Source of the DNA: Arsenophonus sp031446105
GTDB lineage: Bacteria > Pseudomonadota > Gammaproteobacteria > Enterobacterales > Enterobacteriaceae
Assembly (NCBI GenBank): GCA_031446105.1
Contig: CP132907.1
Location: 1-64,000, forward strand
Reading direction: 5' to 3'
DNA length: 64,000 nt
Part shown: in pieces, positions 19,304 to 30,027 of the stretch
Layout: each line of letters begins with the position of its first letter
Numbering within the stretch: position 1 is the first letter of the stretch
Translations under genes and position numbers: made by a program
The notes under the pieces: model-generated
The model's input: only the letters and a program-made list of their open reading frames with translations
What the model was told of the DNA's origin: nothing
Database searches by the model: none

Positions 19304-20160
19304 GCTAAATCCAACTTTTTGTTTATTATATTTACTACATGATAGTAAATATAAAGTAATAGCCCCATTAGTATTGTTAATACAATGCTAATTGCTGCTC
19401 CAAAAGGCCAATCACGTAAATTTAAAATTTGGATTTTAATAACATTACCAATTAATAAATTTTTTGCACCACCCATTAAATCAGCGACATAAAATAAACC
19501 CATGGCTGGCAATAAAACTAATAAAGAACCAACTATAATTCCAGGCATAGTTAATGGTATGATGATACGTAAAAATGTTTGATATTTGTTTGCTCCAAGA
19601 TCTCTAGCAGCTTCAAGACAAAATTTATCTAATTTTTCAATACTTGAATAAAGAGGCATGATCATAAATGGTAGCAATATATATATTAATCCTATTATCA
19701 CAGCTTTCTCTGTATACATGATATGAATTGGTTTTTCTATTAAACCTATCCATAATAAAAAATCATTTAAATAGCCTCGAGGACTTAAAAAAATTTTTAA
19801 GCCATAAATTCGAATAAGGGAATTAGTCCAAAAAGGCAGAATTAATAAAAATAGCATTAATGATTGTATTTTTTTTGATAATTTTGTTAAAATAAAAGCA
19901 AATGGATAGCCAATAGCTAAACAAAATATAGTTGAAATAATTGCCATTTTTATTGAATGTAACATTAATTTTGCATATAAAGAATCAAAAAGCTGTATAT
20001 AATTATTAAATGTAAAAATTATATTAATAAAATTTTTATCATCACGAGTTAAAAAACTAGTAATAATAATCATAACATTTGGTAAAAAACTAAACAAAAA
20101 AAGCCATGAAAGAATTCCTATTATAATAATATTTTGAAAAATTATACGTTTATTTTTCAT
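19300..20160 (-). CDS. potB: Spermidine/putrescine ABC transporter permease PotB
   Basis: Partner permease of PotC. I choose the ATG at 20160 (MKNKRIIFQNIIIIGILSW), which matches E. coli PotB, rather than one 12 bases upstream; this gives 286 residues. Several membrane spans are visible, with the family segments PFWTNSLIRIYGLKIFLS, YILLPFMIMPLYSSIEKLD and the EAA loop LEAARDLGANKYQTF. It overlaps the end of potA by 11 bases, so translation is probably coupled. Confidence 0.98.
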   Translation of the reverse strand: MKNKRIIFQNIIIIGILSWLFLFSFLPNVMIIITSFLTRDDKNFINIIFTFNNYIQLFDSLYAKLMLHSIKMAIISTIFCLAIGYPFAFILTKLSKKIQSLMLFLLILPFWTNSLIRIYGLKIFLSPRGYLNDFLLWIGLIEKPIHIMYTEKAVIIGLIYILLPFMIMPLYSSIEKLDKFCLEAARDLGANKYQTFLRIIIPLTMPGIIVGSLLVLLPAMGLFYVADLMGGAKNLLIGNVIKIQILNLRDWPFGAAISIVLTILMGLLLYIYYHVVNIINKKLDLA

Positions 20161-21259
20161 CGTATAGAACAATCTCCCAACTTTCTACCCATGTTACTGC
20201 AATTTTTTGCGCTAATGAGTGGTCAACATCAGGATCATTTTCATTAAAAAATTCACTGACCATAATTTGTTTTCCATTGTGCATTTCTACTTCAATATCA
20301 AGCATCATACCTTTGTAGTTTCTTTCGCGTACGTACCCAATGAGTCCAATTTGATATTTTTCGTTTTCTATTTCTTTAACACGTAAATCTTCTGGACGTA
20401 ATAAAACTTTTAATGGTTGTCCTTGAGATATTGATAAGTGAGTATAAAGATCGCATTCATAACCTTCAACATTAGCTCGAATACATTTTTCATTAATTCG
20501 ATATAAAGCAATTGCATCAAAAATATTAATTTTTCCAATAAAGCTTGCTACAAATAAATTTTTAGGATCTTCATATATTTCACGGGGAGATGCATCTTGT
20601 TCAATTCGCCCATCTCGCATCACTAAAATACGATCTGACATTGCTAATGCTTCTTCTTGATCATGTGTTACATAAATAAAAGTAATTCCCAATTGTCTTT
20701 GTAAAGCTTTTAATTCATTTTGCATTTTTTTACGTAAATTATAATCTAATGCTGATAAGGATTCATCTAGTAAAAGAACTTTAGGTTGATTAATAATTGC
20801 TCTTGCAATTGCCACTCTTTGTTGTTGCCCACCTGATAATTGATGAGGTTTTCTTTGCGAAAAATCTTCTAATTGTACCATTTGTAACATTTCTATAACT
20901 CTTTTTTTTATTTCTTTATATTTTTTTTTTTGCATGCGTAAACCAAATGCAACATTATCAAATACAGACATATGTGGAAATAAAGCATAGCTTTGAAAAA
21001 CAGTATTTATATGACGATTTTCAGCTGGAATATTTGTAATATCTGTACCTGAAAGAAAAATATGTCCATCATCAGCATGTTCTAATCCAGCAATTAGTCT
21101 TAAAATAGTAGTTTTACCACAACCCGATGGTCCTAATATTGTAAGAAATTCACCATCATTAATTTTAAGATTTAATTTTGAAATGACATTTTTTCCATAA
21201 AATTTTTTTGTCAATGATCTTAATTCAATTATTGATGTCAAAAATTTGTTATCAGTCAT
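20150..21259 (-). CDS. potA: Spermidine/putrescine ABC transporter ATPase
   Basis: Cytoplasmic ATPase powering polyamine import, 369 residues (378 in E. coli). Walker A is GPSGCGKTT near 42, the ABC signature LSGGQQQR follows, and Walker B is VLLLDESLSALD. The C-terminal regulatory domain of the MalK/PotA type includes RPEDLRV. It is the first gene of potABCD. Complete retention of a four-gene polyamine importer suggests the host supplies polyamines (inference). Confidence 0.98.
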   Translation of the reverse strand: MTDNKFLTSIIELRSLTKKFYGKNVISKLNLKINDGEFLTILGPSGCGKTTILRLIAGLEHADDGHIFLSGTDITNIPAENRHINTVFQSYALFPHMSVFDNVAFGLRMQKKKYKEIKKRVIEMLQMVQLEDFSQRKPHQLSGGQQQRVAIARAIINQPKVLLLDESLSALDYNLRKKMQNELKALQRQLGITFIYVTHDQEEALAMSDRILVMRDGRIEQDASPREIYEDPKNLFVASFIGKINIFDAIALYRINEKCIRANVEGYECDLYTHLSISQGQPLKVLLRPEDLRVKEIENEKYQIGLIGYVRERNYKGMMLDIEVEMHNGKQIMVSEFFNENDPDVDHSLAQKIAVTWVESWEIVLYDEK

Positions 21260-22719
21260 TTTTAAGGTATCACTCTATTTTTTATTGTGAATTTAATTGG
21301 AATTGTAGCAGATATAGGATTCCATAAAGAGCAATTAATAATAAAAAACAAAATAAAGATATAAAGTTATTTGTGCTATATATAATAAAGCTAAATAATA
21401 AATTTAATATAATAAAAATTATTAATTATAATTCAATGTTAATATTAAAATCATAAATATATGTTTTTTAAAATTTTAATTTTTTTTTAATTTTTAATAT
21501 AATTTTAAATTTATTTATTTTTTTAACTAAAGCAATAAATAATTAAAATTATGAATTTTAATAAATTATATAAATATTTTTATTATATTTTCACATAAAA
21601 TATTTTTTAAAATTAATAAACTTTTTAATTTAAATAAGTATGATATAAATATAGTATAAATTTTAGTAATATATTTATGTTAAAAATTAAAAAATTTTGT
21701 AGTATTTGAATAACATATAATTCATATTATTGAAAGTTTTTATTTTAAAAATATATTTTAAAATTATTAATCAATTATTTTACTATAAAAATATATATTT
21801 TTATTAGTAATATTTTTTATTTTAAAAAAATATAACGTAATATTTTTAATAAAACTATTATGAATATTTACAATTTAAATTGTGATTACTAACTATTTTT
21901 TTTGATTGTATTTGATGATAATATATATAATTATTTGAGAATTAAAGTATAAATTTAAATTTTATATATAATAGGTATTTATTTTATTTTTTTATTTTTT
22001 TATTTTTATTTATGATTATTATTATATAAGTAATTTTTGTTTTATTATTTAAATATGTAAAATGATATTATTTTTTTGATTTTAGTATTTTTTAAAAAAT
22101 GTTTTATAAAGTTATAATTTTTCAAAAATATTATGATGAAAATATTAAAAATAGAAGGTTTTTTATAAAATATGTATTAATTTTAAATTTATTTTTATGT
22201 TCTTTTATATATTTCTTAAAAGTTTAAATTAAGTATAAATTTTTATTAAAAAATAATTTAATAGATATGTAAAAATAAAATAAATATTAAATAATAAAAT
22301 TATTTAAATGTATTTTTGCCAAATATTTATATAATTTATTTAAAATTTTTTTTGACAATATTTTTATGTAAAAATATTGTTATTTTTTTTATTAAAAGTA
22401 GTAATGTATTCCGTAATGACTAATGGTTATTTTTTAAATATAAAATAGTATTTCTTGAAAATTATTTAGATTTTATTATTGATAATAAAGTATTTATTTT
22501 TTATTAATTGAATACAATATTTATCTTTATATTAAATGTAATAATTTATTTTTTAATTTTTTTAATATTTTTTATAATTCTATTTTTAAAAATTGAAAAT
22601 CATAATCAAGATTATTTTTTTGATTTAATTTTTGTTAAAAAATACTACAAAAATAGATAACAAAAATATTGTAAAATTTTTAATTTTTGTTGCATAAAAA
22701 AAGTATAAGATATTTTTTA
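21260..22719. other. Gene desert between dapA and potA
   Basis: About 1.46 kb of A/T-dominated sequence with stops in every frame. In E. coli bamC and purC follow dapA on the same strand and would occupy about this much DNA. I could not extract a convincing match to either. No RNA gene or strong terminator hairpin is visible. Confidence 0.5.
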
Positions 22720-23634
22720 TTATTTTTTTAAGTTTGCTATATGTAATGCTTTTTTGAGCATTTTTTGATTAGATAATTTTAATTGTGTCATTGGTAATCG
22801 TAAGGTATAAGAATTAATAAGACCTAAATAATAACATGCCCATTTTATTGGAATTGGATTAGTTTCTTTAAATAACTGATATTGTAATTTGTATAAGCGA
22901 TAGTTAAGTTTTTCTGCTTCATTGTATTTACCATTTAATGCTAAGTTACACATTTCAGACATTAATTTAGGTGCTACATTTGCTGTAACAGAAATTACTC
23001 CTTTTCCACCTAATTTTATGAAATTTAATGCAGTTATATCATCTCCACTTAATAAAATAAATTTTTTTTTGTTTATTAATCTAAGTATATGAGTAACGCG
23101 ATTTAAATCTCCACTTGCTTCTTTGATTGCAATAATTTTATCTAATTTTGCTAATTTAGCAATTGTTATAGGTAATAAATCACATCCAGTACGTGAAGGA
23201 ACATTGTATAAAATTTGAGGTAAGGATGTTTGATTAGCAATAGCATAAAAATGTTGATAAATTCCTTCTTGTGAAGGTTTATTGTAGTAAGGTGTTACAC
23301 TTAAACATGCAACAACACCTGTTTTTTCAAAAAATTTATTTAATTTAATAACTTCTTTAGTAGAATTATTACCAGTACTAACAATAATAGGAATCCTACC
23401 ATCAGCATATTCTAATGTTTTTAAGACAACATTTAATTTTTCTTTATGATTAAGTGTTGATGATTCTCCGGTTGTACCGATTGATACAATTGCTTTTGTT
23501 TTATTATTAATTTGGTAGTTAATTATTTTTTTTAAACTAATTTTATCTATTTTTCCTTTTGTATCCATTGGAGTTATGATTGCTACAAGACTACCGAATA
23601 AAAAAAAATAATCTTGATTAAAATTATTTTTCAT
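22720..23634 (-). CDS. dapA: 4-hydroxy-tetrahydrodipicolinate synthase
   Basis: Condenses pyruvate and aspartate semialdehyde, the first committed step to diaminopimelate and lysine. I start at the ATG at 23634 because AGGAAA lies eight bases upstream; an in-frame TTG at 23652 lacks such a site. The resulting 304 residues include about 12 more N-terminal residues than E. coli. Conserved parts are GTTGESSTL, the active-site Tyr in PQILYNVPSRTGCD, the Schiff-base Lys in IIAIKEASGDLNRV, and LLSGDDITAL. Meso-DAP would serve the retained cell wall. It stands alone between two deserts. Confidence 0.97.
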   Translation of the reverse strand: MKNNFNQDYFFLFGSLVAIITPMDTKGKIDKISLKKIINYQINNKTKAIVSIGTTGESSTLNHKEKLNVVLKTLEYADGRIPIIVSTGNNSTKEVIKLNKFFEKTGVVACLSVTPYYNKPSQEGIYQHFYAIANQTSLPQILYNVPSRTGCDLLPITIAKLAKLDKIIAIKEASGDLNRVTHILRLINKKKFILLSGDDITALNFIKLGGKGVISVTANVAPKLMSEMCNLALNGKYNEAEKLNYRLYKLQYQLFKETNPIPIKWACYYLGLINSYTLRLPMTQLKLSNQKMLKKALHIANLKK

Positions 23635-24769
23635 GAATATTTTCCTAAACAAAATATTTTATTATTATTCTAATAATAATAATAAAATATATTAGAACAT
23701 TATTGATTAACTTATTTTTATATTAAAGTATTATTAAAAATATTATATTTTTTATGTGTATAGATAAATTAAAAAATTTTGTATATCTTTTTTTTAATTA
23801 TATTTTTAAAAGTATAATTAATTTTTATATAATTTTTTAAATTTTTTTTTTATTTTATTTTAAATAATAGATTAAAAATTAACAATTTTTTTCTTGTAAA
23901 AGACTTTTTTAATTTTATATAAATATTTTTTTATATTTATAATTTTTATATGTACAATAATCTTCTTGATCCTAATGTATATATTTTGTAATAATTAGTT
24001 GCAATAAAATATCAAAATAATAAAAAAATCTTTTTTAAAAAAATTTTCTTAAAAAACAAAAAAATTATATTTTAAATTTGAAAATATTGTTTTAAAAATT
24101 TTTTTAAATAATTATAACAAATATGTTTCTCAAATATTTGTGATAAATAATTTTATGTATTAATGCATAAAAATTATTTCTGTTATTTTTAGTATTAATA
24201 ATTTTATTTGAATTTCACAATAAGTATAAAATATATATTTAATTTATAAATATAAAGAAAAATAATAATGTTATGTATGATTTCATGAAAGATTATTTAT
24301 ATTTATGATACAAAAAATAGTTATAATATTAAAAATATTTTTTTATGTTAAAAAAATTTCTTAAATTTTTGCAAAATTATTTAGAATTTATATTTTTTTA
24401 TAAAATTTATATTTTAATAAAATTTTATTATATACCAATATTTTTATATTAAAATTTAAAATTATTTATAATATTTTACGTAAATAAAAGAATTACATAT
24501 AATGTAATTGTTAATATTAATTTTATGTATTTTGTATATTTATTGATATAAATAATAATATAAGATTTATTATATCAATAATTATATTACTAATATATAC
24601 AATTTGTTGTTTTATAAAATATTAAAAAATTATATAAATTTCAAAATATATAATTAATTATTATAAATAATAATTTTTAATATGTATATTTTGTTAACAT
24701 AAATTCTTTTATTCTTAAAAGACATTCATTTACTCATTTTTATTACTTATTTTTATAGAAAGATATTAT
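23635..24769. other. Gene desert upstream of the uvrD fossil
   Basis: About 1.1 kb without any supportable gene. In E. coli xerC and yigB lie upstream of uvrD, and they could once have filled this space. I found no convincing trace of either. It includes the dapA promoter region on the minus strand. Confidence 0.5.
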
Positions 24770-26930
24770 TTTTTATTTTTTTTAAAATTTAAATAATAAA
24801 TAACTGGAAGCATTTTTTGTAATTAAATCTAATTTTTTAATATTTGTTTTTTAGTTCGGTAGTCATAAAAAAGTTTTTTAAAATTAAATAAGTTTTAGTT
24901 AATATTTATTAATAAGGTTTCTTTTTTTAGTTTGTTATGTTAGTAGAATTTATAAATAAAGCAGTTTTTAAAATGTATAATCATATTAATTTAATATTTG
25001 GTAGTAGCATTAAAATAATATATTGATAGGTATTTTTTTATATTTTAGTATGCCAGTTTTTAAAATTCATTATTTAGATGTTAATTTATCTAAAAATTTT
25101 CAGATTTTTAGATATTTATGATCAATTTTTTTATTGCTTAAAAAATATTAAATTAATTATTTTAGATAAGGGAATGTTTTTAGTTAATCAAGTTGTTTTT
25201 AGTCAATTAAGTAATGTATTATATATTAATAATAAGACAGATATAGTATTATGGGTAAAATATATAAATTATTATAATAATTTCAGAGAGAACATTTGTT
25301 TATATGTTTATAAATCTTATTATTAAATATTTGAGAGAAATAGATTAATTAATTTTTCTGAATTTTTATTATGATTTTATAGATTTTTTCATATAAGCAA
25401 AAATATTAAAATATTATCATAATTTATTTAAAAATATTTTGTACAAGTATTAATATACTAAAAATATTCAGTATGATTAAATATATTTTTTAGAAAATGA
25501 TATTAATAAAATTACAATAATAGTTTATCATAATAATTAATTATATATGACATAGAGCAAAAGTTGAAAATATTTAACAATTTTTAAAAATTTTTTGTAA
25601 AAAAACCTTTAGAATAAAAAAAATTATTGTTTTTAGCAAAAATATATTAAAGTTAAATAATTTTTAATACCAAATAATATTGATTAATTAGATAAAAATT
25701 TATGGACAATTCAAGAGAAAATAGTTATCAAGTTTTATTTTATTTTTTTATAATAAATTATATGAAGTAGGGTATATTATAAATGATATTTTATAAATAG
25801 AATATATAAAAAAGTTTCGTTTTCAAAGAATGTGTTATTTTCTATACTAAAATAGTCTATTTTTATATTTAAAAAAATATTACTATAATTTTTAATATCT
25901 TATAATATTTTTTAATAAACATTTTTTTTAAACGTTAGGAAATAAAAAAATATAATTTTTTAATTTATCTCTGGTAGTTAATTGTAAAAATTATATTTTT
26001 TTTGAATATATAAGTTATATTTTAAAATTTGGTATAGAAAAACATTAGATTTATTTATCAAATTTGCATATAAAAAAAAATAATTTTATGAAAAAAATTA
26101 AATATTTGTTATCTGAAAAGATTTCCTATTCATAAATCAAAAAAAATATTTATTTTTTAATATTAATACGTTATTTAATAAGATAATTAAAAAAAGTATT
26201 ATATAAATATATAAAATAATTTATGATTCTGATTTATGTTTAATTTATTACAATAAAAACAATAAAATATCAAAAATCCTTATTGAAAATCTTCAAGAAC
26301 TAATAAATTTTAGTAAAAAATAGATCGATACAAAAAAATCAGATAAAATTTTATTGCAATCATTTTTATCGAAAATCACTTTAGATTTAATAAAAAATAT
26401 TTAGAAATAGATTGTGATACAGTATAATTAATGATATTTCATGCGTAAAAAGGTTTAAAATTTTTAATTATATTTATTGTTGTTATAAAAAAAGTATATC
26501 TTCAACAAAGATGAGTATAAAAAAGACATTAAAAAAAATTAATTAAAAGAATGTTTTTATCCTATATAAAATTGATAAAGAGTGATGAGAAAGTTAACTC
26601 TGACTTTTTTATAAAAATTTGTTTAATATATAATAAAAATATATATCATCAGTCCTTTTTTTTGTTTTTATTAAGAAATTGCCAATAGAATTTATTGAAG
26701 AATTATTTATAAATAACATGATTTATCTAATTAAATATCAAAAACAATGAATATAATATTACTTATCATAATATTTTTTATTTTATATAGAAATGTGTTT
26801 ATTATATAAAATTTGGTGAAGGTATTATTATTAATATAAAAAAATCATAGTTTTAAGTATTTTTGCTTAAAAAAATTTTTAAAAAATAGGAATAAAATAG
26901 TTTTTTATAGCTTATATTAGATTAAGGTTT
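24770..26930 (+). pseudogene. uvrD: Eroded uvrD (DNA helicase II) over nearly its full length
   Basis: Collinear remains of the mismatch/excision-repair helicase, spaced as in the 720-residue protein. HYLDVNLSKNFQIF lies at 25068-25109 (E. coli HHMDANLPQDFQIL). NILYKY*YTKNIQY is at 25433-25474, where NILVDEFQDTNNIQY should be, so the DEAD-like Walker B is destroyed. IENLQEL is at 26282-26302, LLQSFLSKITLDL at 26351-26389, DTV*LMIFHA*KGLKF at 26416-26463, KFGEGIIINI at 26809-26838 and GIK*FFIAYIRL at 26889-26924. Walker A near 24867 is unrecognisable except by position. At least four frame changes and many stops separate the pieces. corA follows directly; in E. coli uvrD is also just upstream of corA. 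Confidence 0.95.
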
Positions 26931-26961
26931 TTATAAAATTTTTTTGATTTTTTCTTACTAG

Positions 26962-26968
26962 AAGGAGG
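26962..26968 (+). promoter_or_regulatory. Strong ribosome binding site of corA
   Basis: AAGGAGG, a near-perfect anti-16S match, lies ten bases before the corA ATG. It fixes the start and is far stronger than most sites in this window. It begins only about 40 bases after the last recognisable uvrD residues. Confidence 0.85.
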
Positions 26969-26978
26969 TAGCATAATT

Positions 26979-27929
26979 ATGCTATTAGCATTTAAACTAG
27001 ACAATTATTGTTTATCTCGTCTTGAATTTGATAAAGGTGAACAACTTAAAAATGCTGTATGGATCGATTTAATGGAACCAACTTATCAAGAACGCGAAAG
27101 AGTACAAATGGAATTGAAACAATTATTAGTTACTCCTTCTGAATTAACTGATATTGAAGCTTCAGCACGTTTTTTTGAAGATGAAAATGGCTTGCATATT
27201 CATTCTTTTTTTTATTATGAAGATATTAATGAACATATTGGAAATTCTACAGTTGCTTTTACTTTTCGTGATGATCGGTTATATACGTTAAGAGAACGTG
27301 ACTTGCCTGCTTTTCGTTTATATCGTATGCGTTTAAGAAACAGAAAGCTTGTTACAGTAAATGCTTACAAGTTATTTTTAGATTTATTTGAAACTAAAAT
27401 TGAACAATTAGCTGATATAATAGAAAATATTTATAATGTTTTAGAGTCACTTAGTCGTATTATTTTAGAAGGAAAACAAGGTGATTCTTTTGATGATGCA
27501 CTTTCTTATTTAGCAGAGCAAGAGGATATTGGATGGAAAGTGCGTTTATGTTTAATGGACAGTCAAAGAGCATTAAATTTTTTAATTCGTCGATCAAAAT
27601 TGCCTTCAAAACAGTTACAACAAGCAAAGGATGTTTTACGTGATGTAGAATCATTATTACCTCATAATGAATCATTGTTTCAAAAAGTTAATTTTCTTAT
27701 GCAAGCAGCAATAGGTTTTATTAATATTGAACAGAGTAGAATTATTAAAATATTTTCTGTTGTTTCTGTAGTATTTTTACCTCCTACCTTAGTTGCATCT
27801 AGTTATGGGATGAATTTTGAATTTATGCCAGAGTTAAAATGGCATTTTAGCTATCCAATAGTAATTATATTAATGATTATTGCTGGTTTGGCGCCATATG
27901 TTTACTTCAAACGTAAAAATTGGCTTTAA
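26979..27929 (+). CDS. corA: Magnesium/cobalt transporter CorA
   Basis: Pentameric inner-membrane Mg2+ channel. It has 316 residues, identical to E. coli CorA. A large cytoplasmic domain is followed by two C-terminal membrane helices; the signature YGMNFEFMPE (about 276-285) lies between them, and the protein ends in the basic tail KRKNWL. It is isolated, with the uvrD fossil upstream and psd convergent downstream. I see no Mg-sensing leader structure. Confidence 0.98.
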   Translation: MLLAFKLDNYCLSRLEFDKGEQLKNAVWIDLMEPTYQERERVQMELKQLLVTPSELTDIEASARFFEDENGLHIHSFFYYEDINEHIGNSTVAFTFRDDRLYTLRERDLPAFRLYRMRLRNRKLVTVNAYKLFLDLFETKIEQLADIIENIYNVLESLSRIILEGKQGDSFDDALSYLAEQEDIGWKVRLCLMDSQRALNFLIRRSKLPSKQLQQAKDVLRDVESLLPHNESLFQKVNFLMQAAIGFINIEQSRIIKIFSVVSVVFLPPTLVASSYGMNFEFMPELKWHFSYPIVIILMIIAGLAPYVYFKRKNWL

Positions 27930-28030
27930 TAATATTTTTTGTTAAAAAAATTATGTATATTTAAGAAGTAGATATCAATTTATATACTTTATTTCTTCTT
28001 TTAATAAAAAGATATTTGTATGTCAAATTT

Positions 28031-28915
28031 TTATTCTATATTCTTTTTAAGAATTTTTTCCCCTAATAGTTCTCCTACTCGACTGATAGAACCCTTTTTG
28101 AGTATAGGATTAAGTTGAATATTGCTAGAAGATTCGAATAAATTAATAACGGTAGATCCTAATTTAAATTTTCCTATTTCTTCTCCTTTTTTAAAAGAAA
28201 TTGAACCTGTATGATTTTTTTTTGGATAAGTCCAGCGTTTAAGAATTCCTTCACGTTTATTATTTATGCAACCGTGCCAAGTAGTTTCTATACTGCCTAT
28301 AATTGTGGCACCTATGAGAATTTGAATCATGTTGCCAAATTCTGTTTCAAAAATACAAATTAAACGTTCATTACGTGCGAAAAGATGTGGAATATTTTTT
28401 TCAGTGTTTTTATTAACAGAAAAAAGGGTGCCTGGTACATAAATCATTTCAGTTAGCAAAGCATCGCACGGAATATGTATGCGATGATAATCACGTGGAG
28501 ACAAATAAATTGTTATAAATAATCCATTAAGAAATTTTTTAACCAATAAGTCATTACCTGCTAATAGTGCTGTTAAATTATAAGAATGGCCTTTTGCTTG
28601 TAGAATTTTTTCATCTATAATGGATCCTATTTGGCTTATAGTACCGTCTGCTGGCAAAGAAAGTTGATTTGTACCAGAAACAATAGGTCTTATATTTTCT
28701 TTTAATTCACGAGTAAAAAAATCATTAAAAGAGCTATAGGAAGAAAATTTGTTGTTTTTTGCTTCTTCCATATTAATTTTATAGATTTTAACAAATATTT
28801 TAATCATTAATTGTGCAATACAATTAGTTTTTCTATTAGCCATCCAACCAGCTAATTCTGTTAATTTTTGTTGTGGTAATAAATATTGTAGTTTTGTTTT
28901 TATTTTTTCTATCAC
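28031..28915 (-). CDS. psd: Phosphatidylserine decarboxylase
   Basis: Makes phosphatidylethanolamine at the inner membrane. It has 294 residues (322 in E. coli; the C-terminal tail is shorter). The self-cleavage site LGST is present with Ser254 as the pyruvoyl precursor, at the E. coli position. SPRDYHRIHIPCD is also conserved. It opens the psd-orn-miaA-hfq-purA-rnr-rplI block. In E. coli rsgA lies between psd and orn; it is missing here. Confidence 0.97.
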   Translation of the reverse strand: MIEKIKTKLQYLLPQQKLTELAGWMANRKTNCIAQLMIKIFVKIYKINMEEAKNNKFSSYSSFNDFFTRELKENIRPIVSGTNQLSLPADGTISQIGSIIDEKILQAKGHSYNLTALLAGNDLLVKKFLNGLFITIYLSPRDYHRIHIPCDALLTEMIYVPGTLFSVNKNTEKNIPHLFARNERLICIFETEFGNMIQILIGATIIGSIETTWHGCINNKREGILKRWTYPKKNHTGSISFKKGEEIGKFKLGSTVINLFESSSNIQLNPILKKGSISRVGELLGEKILKKNIE

Positions 28916-29481
28916 ATTACACCTCTAATTTTTTTGTTTTTTAATTGTATTTAATAAAATTTTGTTATATTTATTGATTGAATTTTAGATTTACATTTTT
29001 TATGTTATAAAAAATTTTTATTTTAAAAAACGGTATTTTTTTGTATTTTTAAAAAAATTAAAATGTTTTGTTGATATTTAATCGTATCAAAAATTTTTTT
29101 TTAATTCACAATTATAATATTTTGTAAAATAAAATCAACTATTAATTTTTTTATCAATAAAGTTGTTTAGTATCATTGCATAATATTTATTATTATGAAA
29201 TTTATTTGTGTTTAAATTTTAAAAAAATATTGATATAATGAAAATATTTAATAATTTTGATTTTTTGATATTTAATTTTTAATATGCAATATTATAAATA
29301 AAAAATTAATTTGTGATATTAATATATTTTTTTTGATTATATTCTTTTAATGTTTTTTATTTTTGTTGAATTTAATTTAGATATATTTAAAAAAAATATG
29401 TATAATATTTTTTTTGATGTGATTTTTTTCTTGTTTTAAAAAATCATAAAAATTTTAAATATTATTAAAAATAAAAATGTT
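28916..29481. other. psd-orn intergenic region, site of lost rsgA
   Basis: 566 bases without a supportable gene between divergent psd and orn. In E. coli rsgA (ribosome small-subunit GTPase) occupies this position on the psd strand. I saw no convincing remnant. The promoters of psd and orn must be here. Confidence 0.5.
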
Positions 29482-30027
29482 ATGTTAAACAAAAATAATT
29501 TAATTTGGATAGATTTAGAAATGACTGGTTTAGATCCTGAAAAAAACCGCATTATAGAAATCGCAACAGTTGTAACTAATTCTACTTTAAATATCCTAGC
29601 AGAAGGTCCTGTAATTAGTATTAAACAGTCAGAAAAACAATTATTATTAATGAATGAATGGAATCAAAAAAATCATAATAAAAATGGATTAATTAAAAAA
29701 GTTGAATTGAGTCAATATGATGAAAAAAAAGCTGAATTGGCTACAATTTTGTTTTTAAAAAAGTGGGTACCTATAGGTGTGTCACCAATTTGTGGTAATA
29801 GTGTTGCTCAAGATCGTCGTTTTTTATTTAAATATATGCCAACTTTGGAAAAATATTTTCATTATCGTTATTTAGATGTTAGTAGTTTAAAAGAATTAGC
29901 TTTTCGTTGGAAACCTAATATATTAATTGGTTTTAGGAAGAAAAAAACTCATCGGGCTTTAGAAGATATAAAAGAATCTATTGCAGAATTAGCTTATTAT
30001 CGTAAAAATTTTATTAATCTTTTTTAA
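29482..30027 (+). CDS. orn: Oligoribonuclease
   Basis: DEDDh 3'-5' exonuclease that degrades short RNA oligomers to mononucleotides; essential in E. coli. It has 181 residues. Exo motif I is WIDLEMTGLDP (D11, E13), NSVAQDRRFL follows, and the catalytic His/Asp are in THRALEDIKESI. Orientation relative to psd is as in E. coli. About 3.6 kb of eroded DNA separates it from miaA. Confidence 0.97.
   Translation: MLNKNNLIWIDLEMTGLDPEKNRIIEIATVVTNSTLNILAEGPVISIKQSEKQLLLMNEWNQKNHNKNGLIKKVELSQYDEKKAELATILFLKKWVPIGVSPICGNSVAQDRRFLFKYMPTLEKYFHYRYLDVSSLKELAFRWKPNILIGFRKKKTHRALEDIKESIAELAYYRKNFINLF

Noticed and set aside
21260..22719. Search for bamC/purC remains downstream of dapA
   Set aside because: No ordered set of matching residues found on the minus strand.
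25078..25326. 82-codon open frame beginning MLIYLKIFRF
   Set aside because: It is an out-of-frame shadow over the uvrD fossil; the +/- one-base frame here reads HYLDVNLSKNFQIF, matching UvrD.
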